Below, in pieces: positions 1 to 9,695 of a stretch of DNA of 64,000 nucleotides. A program made the position numbers and the translations under genes. The notes below the pieces were generated by a model. The model saw only the letters and a program-made list of their open reading frames with translations. It was not told the origin of the DNA and searched no databases. Positions within the stretch are counted from its first letter, which is position 1; every line of letters starts with the position of its first letter. The stretch is from Tillandsia leiboldiana (Eukaryota; Streptophyta; Magnoliopsida; Poales; Bromeliaceae), in assembly GCA_029204045.2 (NCBI GenBank), contig CM055067.1, positions 24,130,838 through 24,194,837 on the forward strand, read 5' to 3'.

Positions 1-2
1 TG

Positions 3-269
3 AGCGACTTCCGCATTTCAGCATCTTCGGTAACAATTCTTTGTGACAACACAAGTGCAATTAACATTTCTAAAAACCCTGTGTTGCACTCTAGAACAAA
101 ACATATTGAACTTAGATATCATTTTCTTAGAGAGCTAGTTGAATCAAATACTCTTCAACTTTCATATATTTCAACTGAGGATCAATTGGCTGACTTTTTA
201 ACAAAACCTTTGGATCAAAAACGTTTTATTCATTTACGAAAAGCAATTGGAATGCTTTCCTTGAAATAA
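3..269 (+). CDS. Sirevirus (Ty1/copia) pol, C-terminal end of RNase H (partial)
   Basis: This is the last 88 codons of a Ty1/copia polyprotein, the 3' end of the RNase H domain that degrades template RNA during reverse transcription in the virus-like particle. The frame is open from base 3 to the TAA at 267-269. It contains the copia signatures CDNTSAI (about 48-68), KNPVLHSRTKHIE (about 72-110) and, near the end, a TEDQLADFLTKPL motif. The methionine at 81 is internal to the domain, so the true start lies upstream of the window, with gag, protease, integrase and RT. The downstream envelope-like ORF and LTR place the element in genus Sirevirus. No break is visible in the part present. Confidence 0.93.
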   Translation, partial: SDFRISASSVTILCDNTSAINISKNPVLHSRTKHIELRYHFLRELVESNTLQLSYISTEDQLADFLTKPLDQKRFIHLRKAIGMLSLK

Positions 270-1209
270 ACTTCTTTTTGAAACCTTTGCTTAGGATAGG
301 TTTTGTATTTGTTTTGTTTTGTTCATTATCTATGTTTGTACATAGGACATTAATTGAGCATAGATCATAATTGACTTTAATTGCATCTTTTCGCACATTT
401 AGAAATTTATTATGCTTTTGCCGTCATAATATTTCACTGTTGCAATGATCATTTATGTTAATTAAATCATCTTCTAAGTGATCAAAGTCAATTTCTCTCT
501 CTCAATGATCTCTTGGTATAGTCATTATCTTATTTGACTGCTTAGTCGAGTATGAAATCGAGATCAATATTTGGTTGAATACTTTATATCTTAAATAATT
601 GATAGCCAATTGAGGGGGAGTCATAGAAAAAGTAAAATGCTCAAAAGATGTGGAAAGAGTTACATCCCAATGAGGAGTGTGAAAACTACCACCACATGGA
701 GGAAAGAGCTACCACCTCGGTCGTCCGAGTATTGTGTGCAGCTACCACATGTATACCAAGCATGGTTGTTCAAATTTTTGATTAAGTAAAATGCATGTTG
801 AAATACTTGACTCCGTCAAATTTCAAGGTTGGTATAAGGTGGGTTTTTAAAGAAAGATGCTCAAAGAGCCACTCTCTTCAACAGATTGTCTAGATACATT
901 ATCTACTATATTTGGGATTTCAAACATCTATTGATCTTTGTATTTCATTTTCTTTACTGAATTGATGATTTGATAAAGGCATTACTCATAAGATCATGTT
1001 AGATGTAATTGAAGGTGTTCAACTTTAAGGGATTTAATTCTTGTAAATTCTCGTTTCATTTTTGGATATTATTGATAGATTTGGCATAATCTAATTCTTG
1101 TTGTATGAAACGATGATTTTTGTTTAAAGTTGATACACATTTGTGCTTACAATCTTTTTCTGGTTTTTCTTGAATTTCTCTGAAATTTTCTAAAGAAAAA
1201 GTTGGAGCC
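270..1209 (+). other. Sirevirus spacer between pol and the internal promoter module
   Basis: This AT-rich stretch has no credible ORF. It contains a first polypurine-tract-like motif, TTGAGGGGGAG, at about 610-620. Two further G5AG motifs lie at 3487-3500 and 4096-4107. Repeated PPT-like motifs before the 3' LTR are a known feature of Sireviruses. I see nothing else here that I can name. Confidence 0.6.
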
Positions 1210-1378
1210 GATCCGGATCGGGCAAGATGATCCGGATCCCGAACGCAGGAATTCTTCTGCGGGCTGACGATCCGGATTGTATCTGCCGATCCGGATCCCG
1301 AACGCAGTTTCTCACTGCGGGTAGCCGATCCGGATCGCAAGCATGGGATGATCCGGATCGCGGCTAGGGTTTTATAAA
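1210..1378 (+). promoter_or_regulatory. Putative internal promoter: six GATCCGGATC palindromes and a TATA box
   Basis: The 10-bp palindrome GATCCGGATC (one copy ends in T) starts at 1210, 1229, 1269, 1288, 1327 and 1350. The copies form three pairs: 19, 19 and 23 bp within pairs, 39-40 bp between pairs. A TATAAA at 1373-1378 follows 14 bp after the last copy. The same arrangement precedes the TATA box in this element's own LTR (4335-4691), so the module probably acts as a second promoter for the envelope-like ORF. The repeats and TATA are seen directly; promoter activity is inferred. Confidence 0.6.
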
Positions 1379-1494
1379 GAACAAAAGGGTTTTGATTTCT
1401 TTTACTCCAATCTTTTGTTCCAAAGTTTCCAGAGCCTTTCTCTCTAGATTTCATCCTTCTTGGAAGCTTTCAAACTCAAGTTCTTCAACTCCAA

Positions 1495-1879
1495 GTAAGT
1501 TTTATTGATCAAAATCTCGGTTTTTCACCATTTTTTCTCTATTCCTCCTCAAACGTGTGAATTTCTTGGATCGACTTTGTTTGTGGATGGTTTTTGATCA
1601 AATTTCTTTTGAAATAAGAACTCTGGGTAGATTAGTTTTGATTATATGCTAGGTACTCTCCTGATTAACGGATTTTTAGGCTTCGATTTCTAAAATTTCG
1701 GTTTTAGGGCATTTAATAAGGATTTTCGAAAATCATGCAATTGATCTATTTTTAAAAGTCCTTTTGCAAAACTAATTTGATTCTTAGTCTCTCTACATGA
1801 TTATGATTGTTTGGGTACAATTTTTCAAATCTTTGAAAATTAACAATTTTCTCATGTGTTCTTGAGTTGTTGCACACAG
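1495..1879 (+). other. Predicted leader intron upstream of the envelope-like ORF
   Basis: A consensus donor GTAAGT lies at 1495-1500 and a pyrimidine-rich acceptor ends in CACACAG at 1879. The envelope-like ATG follows 29 nt later at 1908. The predicted first exon, from downstream of the TATA box at 1373 to 1494, contains no ATG. The intron contains several. Splicing would therefore give a leader whose first ATG is that of the ORF. This is prediction only. Confidence 0.5.
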
Positions 1880-1907
1880 GATTTCTTTTCTCAAGAAACC
1901 ATTTGCA

Positions 1908-3353
1908 ATGGTGATCACTTGGATTATTTTCCTACTTGCTGCTATGGTACATACGAGAGACACTGTCAAGCCCAAGAGGGCTAAGAAGGCTAAGAAAGCA
2001 AAGAAAACTAAAGATGATTCCGATACAGAATCTGAAATGGAATCAATTGACTGGGATGAACTGCAAGTTGAAGCAACGACTGTTCCCACTGCTTCAAAGG
2101 GAAAAGCGCCTGCGGAAACATCGAAGGCTCCGCCTACTGCTGCTGAAAAAGGCAAAGCTCCAATGGAAGAAACTTCTGGGAAGACAAGAAGAAAAAGTGT
2201 TGCTCGCAAGAGAGGGAGTGCTCGAGGAATCTCCATTGAGCAACCAGCTGCTGGCCAAGCACCTCCACAAGACTTTGTCAGCTCGGCTAGGATAAAGGAG
2301 TTTGAAAACAGAGAATGCATTGGCGAAAGGCATGTTGATGTCAAGGCCTTGAAAGAGCGTTCTCGGGCATTTGGGATTTTATTTGACCAGATAGGTCTTG
2401 CCCCCATTTGCGACTTCCCGGAGACCACTGGGTATTGTCTTCACTCAGTAAGGATGTTTTATCAGAATGCCTGCTATCTAGTTGATCAGGAAAGCGGGCG
2501 TCGGGATTTTCAAACATTAGTCAAGAATGTCAGAATTAAAGTAACGCCTCAGCTAATTGGAGAAGTATTAGGGATGGACGCCCGAGCCGATGGCACTCAT
2601 TACCTGAAGAATCAAGCCTTCAACACCTACTCCTGGAGAGTGGTAGTTGATGGAATCTGTGTTCCAGATACACGGTCGACAGGAAACTCCGTTTTCTCGA
2701 AAGAACTACGACCAGAGTACCGCTCCTTAAACCTCATTGCTTGTTATAATATTATTCCAAACATGAACACAAAGGTTCTTCGGTGGGAAAGAATGATATT
2801 CTTCTATCTACTTGGAAACCCCTCAGCAGCAATGGGAGCTAACTTAAACATTCCTTACGTCATCTGGTCGAGGATGGCACGATATGTGGAGCATGCTCAC
2901 CCGTCAGAGAGACTACCTTATCCAATGATCATCATGCGCATTCTTCGCAAATTTAACGCTGACACAAATGCGAGCTCCTATATGCACAGTCTAGGAACGA
3001 TCAATGAAACATCAATTGTAAAGTCTCTCTCGACGAAGCCAGATGAACCCTTCATACCTCTTCACCGGCAACGAGCACAACAACAACGAGCGACAACCTC
3101 TGCACCGGCAGAAACTCCTCCGGTTCCACCAGCACAGCAGGCACCTCCATCCACTTCTGATGATGATGCGTCAGTGAGCTCAATCTTTAAGGAACAACAG
3201 CGACTCTCAAACGAGCAAGAGCGCATGGCTACTGATGTCGCTGAAATGAAAGAGGATATCAAAGAAGTTAAGAAGGAACAAGCTTCTATAAACAAACGGA
3301 TCAAGAAAATGTTTCAAAAGCTTGGGTGTATCAGCTCCGACGACTCAGCATAA
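1908..3353 (+). CDS. Sirevirus envelope-like protein (plant transposon-protein domain)
   Basis: This is a 481-residue intact ORF downstream of pol, at the position of the envelope-like ORF of Sireviruses. The N-terminus has a short hydrophobic stretch (residues 3-12, ITWIIFLLAA), a lysine-rich run (about 22-36) and an acidic, low-complexity region to about residue 120. Residues about 125-370 resemble the conserved globular domain of plant ORFs annotated 'putative plant transposon protein' or 'envelope-like'. A Pro/Gln/Ala-rich linker (about 385-425) leads to a C-terminal coiled coil (about 430-470, heptad-like E/K/M pattern). A second in-frame ATG at 1944 would remove the hydrophobic stretch and give an MVHTRD start; I cannot choose between them. 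The function of these proteins is unknown. No catalytic motif is visible. Expression probably uses its own promoter and a spliced leader. Confidence 0.8.
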   Translation: MVITWIIFLLAAMVHTRDTVKPKRAKKAKKAKKTKDDSDTESEMESIDWDELQVEATTVPTASKGKAPAETSKAPPTAAEKGKAPMEETSGKTRRKSVARKRGSARGISIEQPAAGQAPPQDFVSSARIKEFENRECIGERHVDVKALKERSRAFGILFDQIGLAPICDFPETTGYCLHSVRMFYQNACYLVDQESGRRDFQTLVKNVRIKVTPQLIGEVLGMDARADGTHYLKNQAFNTYSWRVVVDGICVPDTRSTGNSVFSKELRPEYRSLNLIACYNIIPNMNTKVLRWERMIFFYLLGNPSAAMGANLNIPYVIWSRMARYVEHAHPSERLPYPMIIMRILRKFNADTNASSYMHSLGTINETSIVKSLSTKPDEPFIPLHRQRAQQQRATTSAPAETPPVPPAQQAPPSTSDDDASVSSIFKEQQRLSNEQERMATDVAEMKEDIKEVKKEQASINKRIKKMFQKLGCISSDDSA

Positions 3354-4095
3354 AGTTTTTCTTCTTTTCTCTAATCTTTCTTTTGCAGGTTTTAAGTTTT
3401 TGTTCTTATTTAGTTCTCATGTTTTTCTTTATTTTGTTGTTATTTAACTCTCCTTAATTTTTGTAAATTTGGCTTTGTTTGTGACAAAAAGGGGGAGAGA
3501 GTTTAGAGAACTTGAACAATGATATTGTGAAAATTGTGATCTTGTATACATCAAGGTACAATGATGAACAATGATGACTGCATCAAGGTACAATGATGAA
3601 CAATGCTGATGAAGATTTTGTATACATCAAGGTAAGTATCACTTCAACTTCAACTTTGGTTTTTATCTTGTGATTGTTTGCATGTCTCGACTAACTATTC
3701 GACTAACTATTTGGGCATGTAATATGACTAACAAGTTGATGTTGGACTAACATTTTGTGACATTTGGTTTTTAATTGCATAGAAGATATGTTGGTTTTTG
3801 ACTATGATTCTCTTACATATCTGAATTCTCAAATGTCATGATGATCAGATAAACTCTATCTCTGTACTAGGTTTTGTATGCTAAATATTCTTGAGGTATC
3901 TAACGATCTCTTTTTGTCAAGAATGATTTCTTTGTGCAGAGAGTACAGATGTCTAAGTCTAGAGTCTGTTTTAGGAGTTTATTTCATGTTTTAAATTTTT
4001 GGATCTCCATTGTAAATTTTTGTTGTATGGTGATAGCAACAAAAATATCTTTTTGAATTTTCTTGAGTGGATCTGTGTTTTGTCACGAAACCGCC
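3354..4095 (+). other. Sirevirus spacer between envelope-like ORF and 3' LTR
   Basis: This is non-coding and T-rich. It contains a second PPT-like motif, AAAAAGGGGGAGAGAG, at about 3485-3500. At about 3550-3640 there is a short imperfect tandem repeat built on CATCAAGGTA and ACAATGATGA. I see nothing else I can support. Confidence 0.6.
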
Positions 4096-4107
4096 AAAGG
4101 GGGAGAT
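4096..4107 (+). promoter_or_regulatory. Sirevirus polypurine tract
   Basis: AAAGGGGGAGAT lies directly before the TG of the 3' LTR. It is the plus-strand primer site of reverse transcription and matches the typical Sirevirus tract. Confidence 0.88.
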
Positions 4108-4334
4108 TGTTACGGAATTTGAGTTGGCGTAGTTTCGTGAAAGTCTCAAGTCTTGAAGATTGAAGGTGAAGAAAGTTGGATCATTTAACTCAATCTCAAG
4201 AAAGAAGAATTCAAAAGGATCAGGTATGTTTAACCTAAGATTTTGTGTGATCCGAATACTTCTTGTAGTGTAGAAACACTTGGAAGAATCTTTCATTGCA
4301 TAAAAATCAAAAACTGGACTTGGGACATGTTCAG

Positions 4335-4691
4335 GATCCGGATCAGGTTGTTCGATCCGGATCCCGAAGGTGGTTTGTTCATACACCAGTTCAATCCGGA
4401 TCGTAGCCTCTCTTGATCCGGATCCCGAACACTGAGTTTACCATCTTCCTTGAACGATCCGGATCAGGCTTCGCAATCCGGATCCCGAACGTTGATGTTT
4501 GGTGAACTGTATGAACGATCCGGATCAAGCACTTCGATCCGGATCCCGAACCTTCGTTTTTCTGGAATTACCTGACTCGTTACGACGATCCGGATCACAG
4601 CTAATCCGATCCGGATCGCCGTCCGTAAAATTTCCAGAAATGTTAGGTTTTTGATTCTTATCTCCTTCCTAGGGTTTTTAACCTATAAATA
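4335..4691 (+). promoter_or_regulatory. Sirevirus LTR promoter: ten CCGG palindromes in five pairs, then TATA
   Basis: RATCCGGATC palindromes start at 4335, 4354, 4393, 4415, 4456, 4475, 4517, 4536, 4587 and 4608. Spacing is 19-22 bp within pairs and 39-51 bp between pairs. The second copy of most pairs is followed by CCGAA. TATAAATA is at 4684-4691. The array is best read as U3 enhancer sites, perhaps for a dimeric factor. Repeated palindromes near the LTR promoter have been described for Sireviruses, but with a different core word as far as I recall. Confidence 0.72.
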
Positions 4692-4982
4692 GACCCTATG
4701 ATTCATTTCCTAGGGTAAGCCGATAAAAAGGAAAATAGCCGTCATTTTCATATATCATCTTTTACGGCTCTAGATCCACATATAGAGAAGAAAGGAAATC
4801 ATTAGAGAACACTCTATGTTTCTTCATCTATATTGATTAGTTTGATTCTAGGTTTTCATACTCACATCTTGAGTTGAATCAAACTAATGAATACTTAGAT
4901 GGTATTTCCGATCTATCTTTGATCTAAGTATTCGGCGGATCATCACCACCCAAAAATAACGATTTACCCCAAAAATCGGCGC

Positions 4983-5155
4983 GTGGATTCGCGTGTCCTT
5001 GTGGATTCAAGGTTCAACCGCTCTCGTGGATTCGGAGCGAGGCACGTTCGTGGATTCGAAGGGTGCTATTGGGTGAAGACCGTGGATTCGGTCGGACGTC
5101 GTGGATTCGACGTTGGACGCCATGGATTCGGCGTTGGGCGCAGATCGTGGATTCG
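4983..5155 (+). repeat. GTGGATTCG word array in Sirevirus LTR
   Basis: GTGGATTCG or a one-base variant starts at 4983, 5001, 5026, 5050, 5082, 5101, 5122 and 5147, spaced 18-32 bp apart. The sequences between are unrelated, so it is a dispersed word and not a plain tandem repeat. It lies about 300-470 bp after the TATA box, in transcribed sequence. Confidence 0.7.
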
Positions 5156-5458
5156 AGAAGCGTCGCGGAGCGAGCGGAGAAGATCCTCTAGGAGCGTATG
5201 GAAAAGGTTGAGTCGTAAGTGTGTACGGTAAATCACCTTGTACGTGTTTTAATTCTAGTGGATTTCTGCCGTGTTATCGGTCCCGTGGTTTTTTACTCCG
5301 GTGATGGAGTTTTCCACGTAAAAATCTTGCGTATTATTTTTATTTCCGCATTGGGTTTTTATCGCAACGATTTTTTGAGTGTTTATACGTTTACACCTAT
5401 TCACCCCCCTCTAGGTGTTTTTTCCCCTATTTAGATCCTTATTACATATAATCCAACA

Positions 5459-6362
5459 AGGGGAGCTCGGGAAAAGCTTCCAATCGCAGGCCAAAGGGGG
5501 CTATTTATAGCCCCAACTCAACAAATCCAATAATTCCCATTGTGTCCCAACTTTCGGCCGCCCAAACATTCGGGCTGCTACAGTAACCGCTACAGTACCC
5601 AAAATGTACCTCAATCCATCAGCGCCCGAATCGTCCCTGGAGCGACACGTGTCCCAGAACAGGCAACAACGAGCGCAGCCAACCGTGTCGCGCCACGTGT
5701 CCTCTCGCTCTGCCGCCGCACGCGGGGTCAACTCCTCGGGATTCACGCCAACGTGCGCCCGGCCGCGCCCACGCCGCGCCCACGTGCGCGGCCGCGCCGC
5801 CCGCGGCCCCGTGTCGGGCATGCATCCCAAGGCACCCGCCGCCAGCCGCGTGGACCGCGCGCTCGTGCACCAGCCAATGCCATAACGCCACGTGTCCCGC
5901 TCCGGTCCACCGTGCACCCGCGCCACTCCCGTGGACCGCGCCTGCTGCGCCGGCCAACCGGGAGGCGCCACGTGGCCAGCGCCCAGTGAACGCCTTCCGC
6001 GGTGGACCGCGCGGCTGCGCCTCCACCCGCCGCCAGCCGCCGCCGCCGGCGCCTCTCCAGCCGCCGGAACAGTAAACCCACACCTCAAAATCCGTGTTTT
6101 CACGTCCGGGCTCCGAAAAATCCGAGTAAATAGTCCGTCTTGACCGTTTTCGCGAGCTGAATCCAAATCCGATGTCCGTTTGGCCCAATTCCACCTCTAA
6201 AATTTTCCGAAAATTCCCGGAGAAGTGAACTTGATCCATTTTTCATGCCGGGTCCAAATCTTGGGTCCAATATGCGCGCAAACACCTCTAACACTCAACC
6301 TGGTTCTCCAGAAGTCACAGATCCAACAATAATCCAAACGTGGGAATTTCCGGGTCCTCACA
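5459..6362 (-). repeat. LTR fragment of a Tekay-like gypsy element ('C'), cut by the Sirevirus
   Basis: On the minus strand the LTR starts TGTGAGGACCCGG at 6362, directly after a purine tract. It reaches a TATA box (CTATAAATAG, about 5500-5512) before the Sirevirus insertion removes the rest. U3 carries several CACGTG or ACGT-core boxes (near 5648, 5692, 5778, 5888 and 5969) and TACTGTAGC words (about 5576-5600). It is very GC-rich from 5700 to 6060. All six frames are open there by composition only. The rest of the LTR should lie left of the Sirevirus, outside the window. Confidence 0.7.
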
Positions 6363-6510
6363 TCCTCCCCCACTAAAAGAAAGTTTCGTCCTCGAAACTA
6401 ACACAACTCAAACAGGGAGTCTCCAAGCCAAAGGTAGGTATCCATCAACACCGTCTCCAGCTCCCAAGCACTACTCACTCCCCGTGATTACTCCTCATCA
6501 AAAACACTTG
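6363..6510 (-). pseudogene. Polypurine tract and extreme 3' end of pol of element C
   Basis: On the minus strand a gypsy pol tail with the words TTTCGAGGACGAAACTTT (about 6388-6405) leads to a purine tract, GTGGGGGAGGA, at 6363-6373, then the LTR. The same FEDET/FRGRN-like tail and tract arrangement ends elements E and A2. Only about 100 bp of pol tail survives. The sequence then joins a truncated H LTR at about 6511, so the rest of pol has been deleted. Confidence 0.65.
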
Positions 6511-6570
6511 CAATTGGTTGTAGACACTTGCAATTAGTCTCCGCGCGATTCCACTTGTTTCCTCGAGCTT

Positions 6571-7400
6571 GCACGTAAAACGGTGCACATCCCTCGAGTC
6601 CGCACGCAAAACGGTGCACGTCCACCATACCTGCACGCAAAACGATGCACGATATTAAAAAACCAGCACGCAAAACGGTGCGCGCCATTTTTAATCTGCA
6701 CGCGAAATGGTGCGCGACAACACAACCTGCACGAAAAACAGTGCACGTACCTCGAGTTTGCACGCAAAACGTAGCATGCTTCTCTTAAGGTGGCACGCAA
6801 AATGGTGCACGTCTTTTCTAACCCTGCACGAGAAACGATGCACATTATTAAGGTCGGCATGCAAAACGGTGCGCGACAACACGACCTGCACGCAAAATGG
6901 TGCACGTACCTCGATTCTGCACGCAAAACGGTGCACATCTGACTGCAGGGTTGCACGCAAAACGGTGCACATCTTTTCTAGCCCTGCACGAAAAACGACG
7001 CGATACATTAGAATCTACACGTAAAACGGTGCACATTGGTCCAACCTGCACGCAAAACGGAGCACGTACTCCGTATTGGCACGCAAAATGGTGCACATTC
7101 TACTATAGGGTTGCAGGTAAAACGGTGCACATTTTTCCAGCCCTGCACGAAAAATGAGACGTAACGTTAGAGTCTGCACGCAAAACGATGCCGGTTAGTC
7201 CAACCTGCACGCAAAACGGAGCACATACCTCGTATTGGAATGCAAAACGCTGCATGTTCCCTTCTCAACATTGCACGCAAAACGGTGCACGTTTTCCGAG
7301 TTCGCGTCCAAAACTGCGCACAACCGCCGTATCCGCACGCAAAACGGTGCACATCCCTCCGAGCTTGCACGCAAAACGAGGCGTGTCCAAAACGCCCGCG
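6571..7400 (-). repeat. AAAACGGTGCAC minisatellite with 160-bp higher-order period (left copy)
   Basis: There are about 26 imperfect units of 30-34 bp, each with the core GCACGCAAAACGGTGCAC. The arms TGCAC and GTGCA can pair around an 8-nt loop. Five unit types recur in fixed order: equivalent units start at 6793, 6953 and 7113, exactly 160 bp apart. The ORFs of 60-180 codons in this array are by-products of the repeat. Confidence 0.85.
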
Positions 7401-7693
7401 ACACTCTCACAGCAAAACGACACAAAAAGTTGGGTCCGTAACACGCACGTGGGCATGGGATCAAATCCCAAATCCAAAAGGAATCTTCAAAACTGTGCCA
7501 AAAATACCACAAAAACGACACACGCCGTGACGTCCATCGCGCCCATTAGCCTCTTTGGAGCACCCTGCGCGCTCCACGGAGTCCATGGCGCGCTCGTGCG
7601 CCCACGAAAACCCCACCTCGAAGTCGCCCGCTCCCCTCCTGGTACGCTCGGGTAAAGCCAAAAAGGAGAACAGGAGGAAAATGGGGCCATTCG

Positions 7694-8100
7694 GGCCTAT
7701 ATAGGCCGAATCCGGACTTTCGGGCGCAACTTTTCGGGCGCCCGAAAACTTCCGGGCGGCTACAGTAACTGTCCCGCCCAGGTTCATGGGTCCACGCCTT
7801 GCCAGCTTGGCGCCACGTCAGCACCGCTCGGCCAACCAGGGGACGACATGTGTCCCTGGACCCGTGCACCGCGACCACGAACCAGTGCCAACCAATCAGA
7901 GGCTGCCGCGTGGACCGCACTCGCGCCCGTGGTAGCTGCGTCGCGTCACGTCAGCACGTCGCGTCGCGCTGACCGCCCAATGGGAGGCCGACACGTGGCC
8001 TCCCCGCTGACACCACGCCAGGGCCGCTGCGCCTTCCCGACGCGCCCCCGCTCTCTCGGCCAGAGCGTCCAATGAGGAGACGCCATGTGGCGTTCCCCAC
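7694..8100 (-). promoter_or_regulatory. H LTR promoter: palindromic TATA and ACGT-core boxes (left copy)
   Basis: GGCCTATATAGGCC at 7694-7707 is a perfect 14-bp palindrome containing TATATA. Upstream on the minus strand are ACGT-core sites near 7810, 7847 (mutated), 7945, 7990 and 8088 (mutated). GCTACAGTAAC words lie near 7752 and 8250. The intact equivalents are at 44514-44910. Position and composition suggest U3; activity is inferred. Confidence 0.55.
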
Positions 8101-8865
8101 CTACCACGCGCGCCTCGGGCCGCACGCCATAGCGCGCCGCGCCCTCTGCCATGCCTCGGGATTCGCTCCCGTGCCTCGAGATCCGTGCCCGTGCCTCGGG
8201 ATCCGTGCCAACTGCCTCGGGATCCGTGCCAACTCGGGATTTCGGCACTGCTACAGTAACTTTCGGGGGCACCTTCACCTGGACCGGGCTGCTACAGTGA
8301 ACCGAGTTCGCTGCAGTGCAGCCCGGTTCGCTGCAGCACATAAACGCCGGTTTGCTACAGTACTTTCCGGGCGCCCGGTTCCCACTTTCGGGCGCCCGAA
8401 ACTTGGGTCGAAGCCCAGTTTCGCCCGTTTTTGTCCGTTTTCGCCCGTTTCTCGCCCGTTTCCGCTCAAATTTGACGGGCAGCCACATTTTAACTTAATT
8501 TACCTCATGGTACTTAAATTTTTCATTTTGGGCCACCTCTGAGTCACCATAAGTCCCACTATATTTAATTTCGCTGGCGGAGCCCGTTCTCCCTATCCGG
8601 GTGTCCGATCAACACGAAACTTTTACTGTGGACTTAAAACACATTTACGGAGCTCCCGTAATTTTCTCGGAATTTTCTGAAACTGTGAATTTTCTACTTA
8701 CAATCTGGGCCCACTTTCTCATGTAAGATTCAAGATCTCACATTCTAATCCCGATTTGGGCCCAATTCGTTTCCAGGTCATCCTTTACTTCTATAAATTC
8801 AATAAAATAGCATTTCATACCATTTTATTTACATTTATTTATATACCAAAATTTGGTACGTTACA

Positions 8866-9695
8866 AAAACATTCCTAGATCATGCTAAAAATAACTGGTG
8901 CTCATGGATATCTTTCTACAATTTTCTAGGCAACTATCAGATTATTAATATACAATAATTAAGCTAAACATGATCAACATGCTTACAGAAGCATTAGAGG
9001 GCATTCCATAAATCTCGAAGAATTTCCAACCCACCTAGAAAGCTTTCCGTAGGCAAGCCGAAATCGGGGTTGCGCTGAATCCACAATCTGACGAAAAATC
9101 TGATCTTGCGCCTCGCGCGCGCGCACTGTCGCGCACCCCGAAAAATTCTCGGAAGCCCACGCTACAGCCACGAGTCCTCAACAAACTCACTGTGCACCTC
9201 GGCTCCTTCTCAGCCTACCCAGCACCACACGTGCATGCATGCATGCATGCGGCTGTTGCGGCCCCGCGCAGTAAATCCAACAGCACAAGCTGTTTCCAGC
9301 ACAAGCATGGAAAAAGAGAGAAGAACACCTTCAAACTAACTCAATAAATCACTCCAAATCCATATGATAAACCCAATAGCTCAACAAGGAAATAACTGTC
9401 AACTTACCTCCAATGAAAGTTGACGCGCGAGCGGCTCAGCTTCTCTCCAAGCAGCAGGAACCCAAAAAGCACTCTTCTTCTTCTCCTTCACTTCCTTGCT
9501 TTCTTCCTTTCTTTTCTTTCCTTAGGTCATGGTGGAGAAGAAGCAGGGTGAAAAGCTTGTATAAATAGACCACGATTGCGGCAAACACATAAAGGAAGTG
9601 AAATTACCTTGTTGCCCTCCTTAATATCCAAACAGAAACCATAATTCGGGCTCTCAGTGGGCTGTGTACCGGTACCCCAAGCTGGGTACCGGTAC
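8866..9695 (-). repeat. A2 LTR-1, inner portion (left of the A1 insertion)
   Basis: On the minus strand this continues the LTR that begins at 21380, after removal of A1 (9696-20220) and one copy of its GGTAC target duplication. The part at 8870-9150 matches LTR-2 (25258-25560) and, on the opposite strand, A1's LTR (11600-11830). A (TGCA)n microsatellite lies at about 9233-9250. A minus-strand splice-donor-like GGTAAGT is at about 9408-9414. It is interrupted by H at 8865. Confidence 0.75.
9666..9695. promoter_or_regulatory. Two GTACCGGTAC palindromes, part of a 20-bp phased array
   Basis: Copies lie at 9666-9675 and 9686-9695. A1 inserted into the second copy. After excising A1 and one TSD, the next palindrome centre (20240/20241) falls exactly 20 bp beyond the centre at 9690/9691, so these two sites and the four at 20236-20305 formed one six-unit array. 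Confidence 0.75.

Larger units (their letters stand above)
4108..5458 (+). repeat. 3' LTR of the Sirevirus
   Basis: The LTR runs from TGTTACGG to ATCCAACA, with TGTT/AACA terminal inverted repeats, and is 1,351 bp long. U3 carries ten CCGG palindromes and a TATAAATA box at 4684-4691. The following R/U5 part holds an array of GTGGATTCG words. The partner 5' LTR and the left target duplication are outside the window. The element inserted into a minus-strand Tekay-like LTR that starts at 5459. Confidence 0.87.
6511..8865 (-). repeat. Truncated copy of LTR family H
   Basis: On the minus strand the LTR starts TGTAACGTACC at 8865. It is the same sequence as 45685 down to 43311, with scattered, mainly C-to-T type differences. 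It ends abruptly at about 6511, next to a CAATTG word, where the other copy continues for another 2.7 kb. Flanking bases 8866-8870 are AAAAC, the same target word as for the copy at 45685. It contains the AAAACGGTGCAC minisatellite, a G-box-rich U3 and a palindromic TATA box. No credible coding sequence is present. Confidence 0.75.

Noticed and set aside
1056..1454. 132-codon minus-strand ORF over the palindrome array
   Set aside because: Codons repeat with the GATCCGGATC array (RSGSA-like translation). It is antisense to the promoter module; no domain.
5501..6239. Overlapping ORFs of 112-221 codons in the C LTR
   Set aside because: They lie on both strands in very GC-rich U3 sequence with a TATA box. 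No domain; compositional.
6571..7400. CRISPR-like array (regular repeats with spacers) at 6571-7400 and 43371-44185
   Set aside because: The 'spacers' are themselves homologous and recur with a 160-bp period, there are no cas genes, and the surroundings are plant LTRs. It is a minisatellite.
9233..9250. (TGCA)n microsatellite as a regulatory site
   Set aside because: A short simple repeat, conserved only because both copies descend from one LTR.
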